From the NCBI GenBank assembly GCA_913057845.1, contig CAJXPC010000048.1, positions 1 through 9,479 on the forward strand: a DNA stretch of 9,479 bases, in the 5' to 3' direction. Shown one piece after another: positions 6,922-9,479 of the stretch; position 1 is the first letter of the stretch, and the number at the start of each line of letters is the position of its first letter. The notes beneath the pieces were generated by a model. It was not told the DNA's origin. It did not search any database and was given only the letters and a program-made list of their open reading frames with translations. The DNA is from an uncultured Pseudomonadota bacterium (GTDB lineage: Bacteria; Pseudomonadota; Gammaproteobacteria; Burkholderiales; Eutrophovitaceae). The position numbers were made by a program, and so were the translations under genes.

Positions 6922-7467
6922 TTATAAAGCTCCTGATTCAATTTTTTTCTTCATTGCATCAAGCCCAACGGAATAGACTTTGTTGTATATTTTTACCAGA
7001 GACGCATCATCTTTGCCCGCTGGCGGGGTATCTGTCCAGTAATGCACGCGTTTAAATGTAGCTTTCCATTCGACTTGTGATTTGCCATTTTTTGTCTCTG
7101 TCACTGTCATCGTTGAATAGTAATCACTCGAGAGTGGTACGCCTTGCACGTAGGTGTAAGAGGCCGTCATGTTGTAAGGATCGTACTCCACGAGTCGCTC
7201 TTCGATTTTCGTTCCGTTGCCGCGGGTCAATAATCGAATTGCACCCAGCTCCCTATTTTTTCCAAGTGTAATTTGAGTATCCTCAATAAAAATTAACCAA
7301 TGGTGCAAACCACCAAAGTCGCTAACCACATTCCAGACTTTTTCGGTCGAGGCATCTATCTCAATGGTATGTCGCACGCTTAGCTCTGGCGCGTTCGCAG
7401 AATAGGCCGGCTGCGCGAGTATTAGAAAAATGCTGGTAATGGCGCTAACGGCGTATCGCAAGATCAT
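6922..7467 (-). CDS. Exported SRPBCC (START-like) family protein
   Basis: A 181-residue protein with a clear Sec signal peptide: Arg4, a hydrophobic core of about residues 5-18, and probable cleavage after AYS (residue 23). The mature part is a single SRPBCC/polyketide-cyclase-type helix-grip domain. It opens with the typical strand and helix (VRHTIEIDASTEKVWNVVSDFGGLHHW, residues 31-57) and ends in a long amphipathic helix (about 155-178). Most SRPBCC proteins are cytosolic binders of hydrophobic ligands, so a periplasmic one is less common. Ligand binding is inferred from the fold; no catalytic residues can be named. ATG 7467 has GGGAG (7478-7474) 6 bases upstream. It is the first gene of the minus-strand block and is divergent from the acyl-CoA ligase gene. 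Confidence 0.87.
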   Translation of the reverse strand: MILRYAVSAITSIFLILAQPAYSANAPELSVRHTIEIDASTEKVWNVVSDFGGLHHWLIFIEDTQITLGKNRELGAIRLLTRGNGTKIEERLVEYDPYNMTASYTYVQGVPLSSDYYSTMTVTETKNGKSQVEWKATFKRVHYWTDTPPAGKDDASLVKIYNKVYSVGLDAMKKKIESGAL

Positions 7468-7584
7468 TTTTTTCTCCCAGTAATGCGTATTTGATTGTTA
7501 TTATTATTTACTAAGCGTACAGCGTCATAATGTAACACGAGGCTGTAATCATTAAAGATTAATGGGTGATTGATTCTTTTAACA
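7468..7584. promoter_or_regulatory. Divergent intergenic region
   Basis: 117 AT-rich bases separate the starts of the SRPBCC gene (minus) and the acyl-CoA ligase gene (plus), so promoters for both should lie here. I see -10-like hexamers (for example CATAAT near 7527 on +) but no correctly spaced -35 partner, and no convincing operator palindrome. The region is assigned from gene layout, not from a clear motif. Confidence 0.4.
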
Positions 7585-9123
7585 ATGAATATTGCACAGA
7601 TTCTGCTAAAAGCGTATCAATTACATCCTGATCGATCTGCGATATCGGTCGGGACGGATACGTTATATACCTATCGTTTGTTCTATGAGCGGGTTCGTTA
7701 CCTGGCAACCTCCATGAGGGAAGAGTTATACCTTCAGCCCGGTGATCGGATTGCTATCGCGATGCCAAATCACCCTGAATATCTCGTCATTCGATATGCA
7801 GCTTGGTACGCTGGCTTATCAGTTGTGCCAATCAACTCAAAGCTCCACGCTTTAGAAATCAGCTTTATGTTGGAACACTCTGGGTCGACCGTATGTTTTG
7901 TGTTTAAGAGCTTCTCGGGAGAGTCTTTTTCGGGGTCATCGCATTCTGCAATTGTCTCTCGTGTGATTGATGTGGGTTCTGATGAATATCGTGCATTGAC
8001 GAATGCGCGCCAAGCGATTGATATGGAAGCCCGGCAACCTGATGATCTTGCCTGGTTGTTTTATACCAGCGGAACGACTGGTAAGCCCAAGGGGGTGATG
8101 ATCTCGCACCACAATATGCTCATGGGGGGGGTGAGTTACTTGGTGGACGTTGATGATGTACGTGCTTCAGATAGCATTATCCATGCGGCCCCGCTATCCC
8201 ATGGCTCTGGTTTTTATGATTTGCCTCATGTGATGAGGTGTGCCAACCAAATCATACCTCGCAGTGGGCAATTTGATCCGAATGAGGTCTTGGATTTAAT
8301 ACAAGGATGGAACGGCGTATCTATGTTCTTGGCGCCCACGATGGTCAAGAGACTTGTGCAAACTCAAGAGGTTTCTGAATATTCAATGAAAGGATTAAAG
8401 ACAATTGTATACGGTGGAGGACCCATGTATGTCCAAGATATTAAGCGAGCGCTGGATATTTTAGGTCCCCGGTTTGTTCAGATCTATGGGCAAGGTGAAT
8501 CACCTATGACGATCACCGTCTTGTCTAAAGCAGCAATCAATGACTCATCACATGAAAGATATGATGAGCGTCTCGCTTCAGTGGGTGTTGCCCAAAGCGT
8601 TATGTCGGTAAGTATTCTTAGTGATCGTGGGTCTCCGGCGCCTGTGGGTCAAATGGGTGAAATTATTGTAAAGGGCGCAGTTGTTGCTTCTGGATATTGG
8701 AATGACGAGGAGGCGACTCAAGCCACATGGAAAGATGGCTGGTTACACACGGGAGACATTGGTTTTTTTGATGGTGACGGATTTTTGACTTTGATCGACC
8801 GATCGAAAGATTTAATTATAAGTGGCGGCTCCAATATTTATCCTCGTGAGATCGAAGAGGTTTTGTTAACTCATCAATCAGTTAGTGAGGTGGCTGTCGT
8901 TGGTGAGTTCAGCGAGGAATGGGGTGAGAGCGTTGTGGCTTTTGTGGTTCTATTGCCTGGTGCTTCTGCGGATGAGCAGGCTTTGGATGAGTTTTGTCTT
9001 GATAGAGTCGCTCGATTTAAGCGTCCCAAAAATTATCGGTTTATTGATTCTTTGCCTAAAAATAATTATGGTAAAGTGCTTAAAAAAGATCTACGTCAAT
9101 TGCTGATGCCGAAACGAAATTAG
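7585..9123 (+). CDS. Class I adenylate-forming acyl-CoA ligase
   Basis: A 512-residue ANL-superfamily enzyme that would activate a carboxylic acid with ATP to an acyl-AMP and then to acyl-CoA. All core motifs are present: the P-loop YTSGTTGKPKG (160-170), APLSHGSG with the acyl-pocket His (202-209), YGQGES (301-306), HTGD with Asp391, the hinge region DRSKDLIISGG (405-415, Arg406) and the catalytic C-terminal Lys497 in NNYGKVLK. Length and spacing are normal for the family. The A5 motif has Gly where most members have Thr (YGxTE), a variant that seems to mark a subfamily. ATG 7585 has no strong ribosome site. The frame extends to TTG 7570, but ATG fits the usual N-terminus MNIAQILLKAYQLHPDRSAI. 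The chain length of its acid substrate (fatty, aromatic or other) cannot be told. Its stop overlaps the convergent methyltransferase stop. Confidence 0.93.
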   Translation: MNIAQILLKAYQLHPDRSAISVGTDTLYTYRLFYERVRYLATSMREELYLQPGDRIAIAMPNHPEYLVIRYAAWYAGLSVVPINSKLHALEISFMLEHSGSTVCFVFKSFSGESFSGSSHSAIVSRVIDVGSDEYRALTNARQAIDMEARQPDDLAWLFYTSGTTGKPKGVMISHHNMLMGGVSYLVDVDDVRASDSIIHAAPLSHGSGFYDLPHVMRCANQIIPRSGQFDPNEVLDLIQGWNGVSMFLAPTMVKRLVQTQEVSEYSMKGLKTIVYGGGPMYVQDIKRALDILGPRFVQIYGQGESPMTITVLSKAAINDSSHERYDERLASVGVAQSVMSVSILSDRGSPAPVGQMGEIIVKGAVVASGYWNDEEATQATWKDGWLHTGDIGFFDGDGFLTLIDRSKDLIISGGSNIYPREIEEVLLTHQSVSEVAVVGEFSEEWGESVVAFVVLLPGASADEQALDEFCLDRVARFKRPKNYRFIDSLPKNNYGKVLKKDLRQLLMPKRN

Positions 9124-9431
9124 CTTAGTTTCCTAGCCGAACCTTTGTACAAGTGTCCGACAAGTTTGGGTGCTTGCTTAGCGTATATTGCTTGGTGATC
9201 AAACAGTTCAAAGCCGTTGCTGGCGATCAGATCAAAAATATCTCGTGTGAGGTGACATCCTCCGGCTAAAGGCTTCCATATCGGCTCTATTAGGTGCTGC
9301 CATTTCTTGAGATGCGGACTGTCACTGATGCCATGTTCGCAAAAGTGCAGCACACCATTTGATCTCAGTGTTCGTTTGATTTCTCTAATTGCCTTTTCTG
9401 GATTAGGAATAGTGCACAGAGAGAAAGTAAC
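9120..9431 (-). CDS. Class I SAM-dependent methyltransferase, C-terminal part (5'-truncated)
   Basis: About 103 residues of the C-terminal half of a UbiE/METTL7-like methyltransferase. Visible are the post-motif-II segment FSLCTIPNPEKAIREI, motif III LRSNGVLHFCEHG (strand plus the EHG turn), and the family-typical segment around WKPLAGGCHLTRDIFDLI. The glycine-rich SAM-binding motif I would be in the missing N-terminal half, since full proteins are about 200 residues. The truncation is the contig edge: the frame runs straight into adapter at 9432. The apparent start codon and first five residues (MYKRQ) come from the adapter, not the gene. The stop TAA (9122-9120) overlaps the stop of the acyl-CoA ligase on the other strand. 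The substrate is unknown. Confidence 0.85.
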   Translation of the reverse strand, partial: VTFSLCTIPNPEKAIREIKRTLRSNGVLHFCEHGISDSPHLKKWQHLIEPIWKPLAGGCHLTRDIFDLIASNGFELFDHQAIYAKQAPKLVGHLYKGSARKLS

Positions 9432-9479
9432 CTGTCTCTTATACACATCTCCGAGCCCACGAGACCTCTCTACATCTCG
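9432..9479 (-). other. Sequencing adapter (Nextera P7/Read 2 side), not genomic
   Basis: The reverse complement of the left-end adapter: mosaic end CTGTCTCTTATACACATCT (9432-9450), Read 2 tail (9451-9465), index CTCTCTAC (9466-9473, N707 as read) and the P7 start ATCTCG (9474-9479). Genomic sequence stops at 9431. Confidence 0.98.

Noticed and set aside
7520..7535. A sigma70 promoter on + using CATAAT near 7527
   Set aside because: No -35 hexamer at 15-19 bases spacing; TTGTTA is about 25 bases away. Kept only as a general intergenic region.
1..9479. Linear mobile element or composite transposon with 47-48 bp terminal inverted repeats
   Set aside because: The repeats are exact library-adapter sequence including a sample index, and there is no transposase or integrase gene inside.

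Overview
This window is an assembled contig from an environmental bacterium and carries ten protein genes. Its first 47 and last 48 bases are not genomic. They are the Illumina/Nextera P7-side transposase adapter, with the same 8-base index at both ends and in inverted orientation. Genomic DNA therefore runs from about 48 to 9431. The moderate GC content, a DUF1840 protein (a family of Beta- and Gammaproteobacteria), TRAP-TAXI transport, a YgdQ-like TerC protein, and GST and SDR enzymes suggest an aquatic, probably marine, gammaproteobacterium. The taxonomy is inferred; there is no rRNA or other marker gene here.

Layout, left to right. A complete SMP-30/gluconolactonase-like gene lies on + (72-995, TTG start). 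It converges on a block of seven genes on the minus strand. Reading that block 5'->3' from right to left: a secreted SRPBCC protein (7467-6922), a DUF1840 protein (6843-6544), a DHRS4-like SDR oxidoreductase (6480-5704), a glutathione S-transferase with an extra C-terminal domain (5638-4727), a TAXI-type TRAP binding lipoprotein (about 4677-3709), a fused TRAP permease (3700-1829) and a TerC/YgdQ membrane protein (1726-1007). Divergent from the block, across a 117-bp spacer, is an acyl-CoA ligase on + (7585-9123). Its stop codon overlaps that of a convergent, 5'-truncated methyltransferase (9431-9120).

Functional reading (inference). GST, TAXI binding protein and TRAP permease are tightly packed and probably form one operon that takes up an organic anion. 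SDR, acyl-CoA ligase, SMP-30-type lactonase and GST are all enzyme types common in the catabolism of organic acids, lipids or xenobiotics. The substrate cannot be read from the sequence. terC probably has its own promoter in the 102-bp gap before it.

No stretch longer than 300 bases lacks a gene. I see no tRNA, rRNA, CRISPR array, transposase, integrase or phage gene. I did not find a convincing new system. The strongest unexpected signal is the adapter sequence at both ends, which also creates false protein N-termini.
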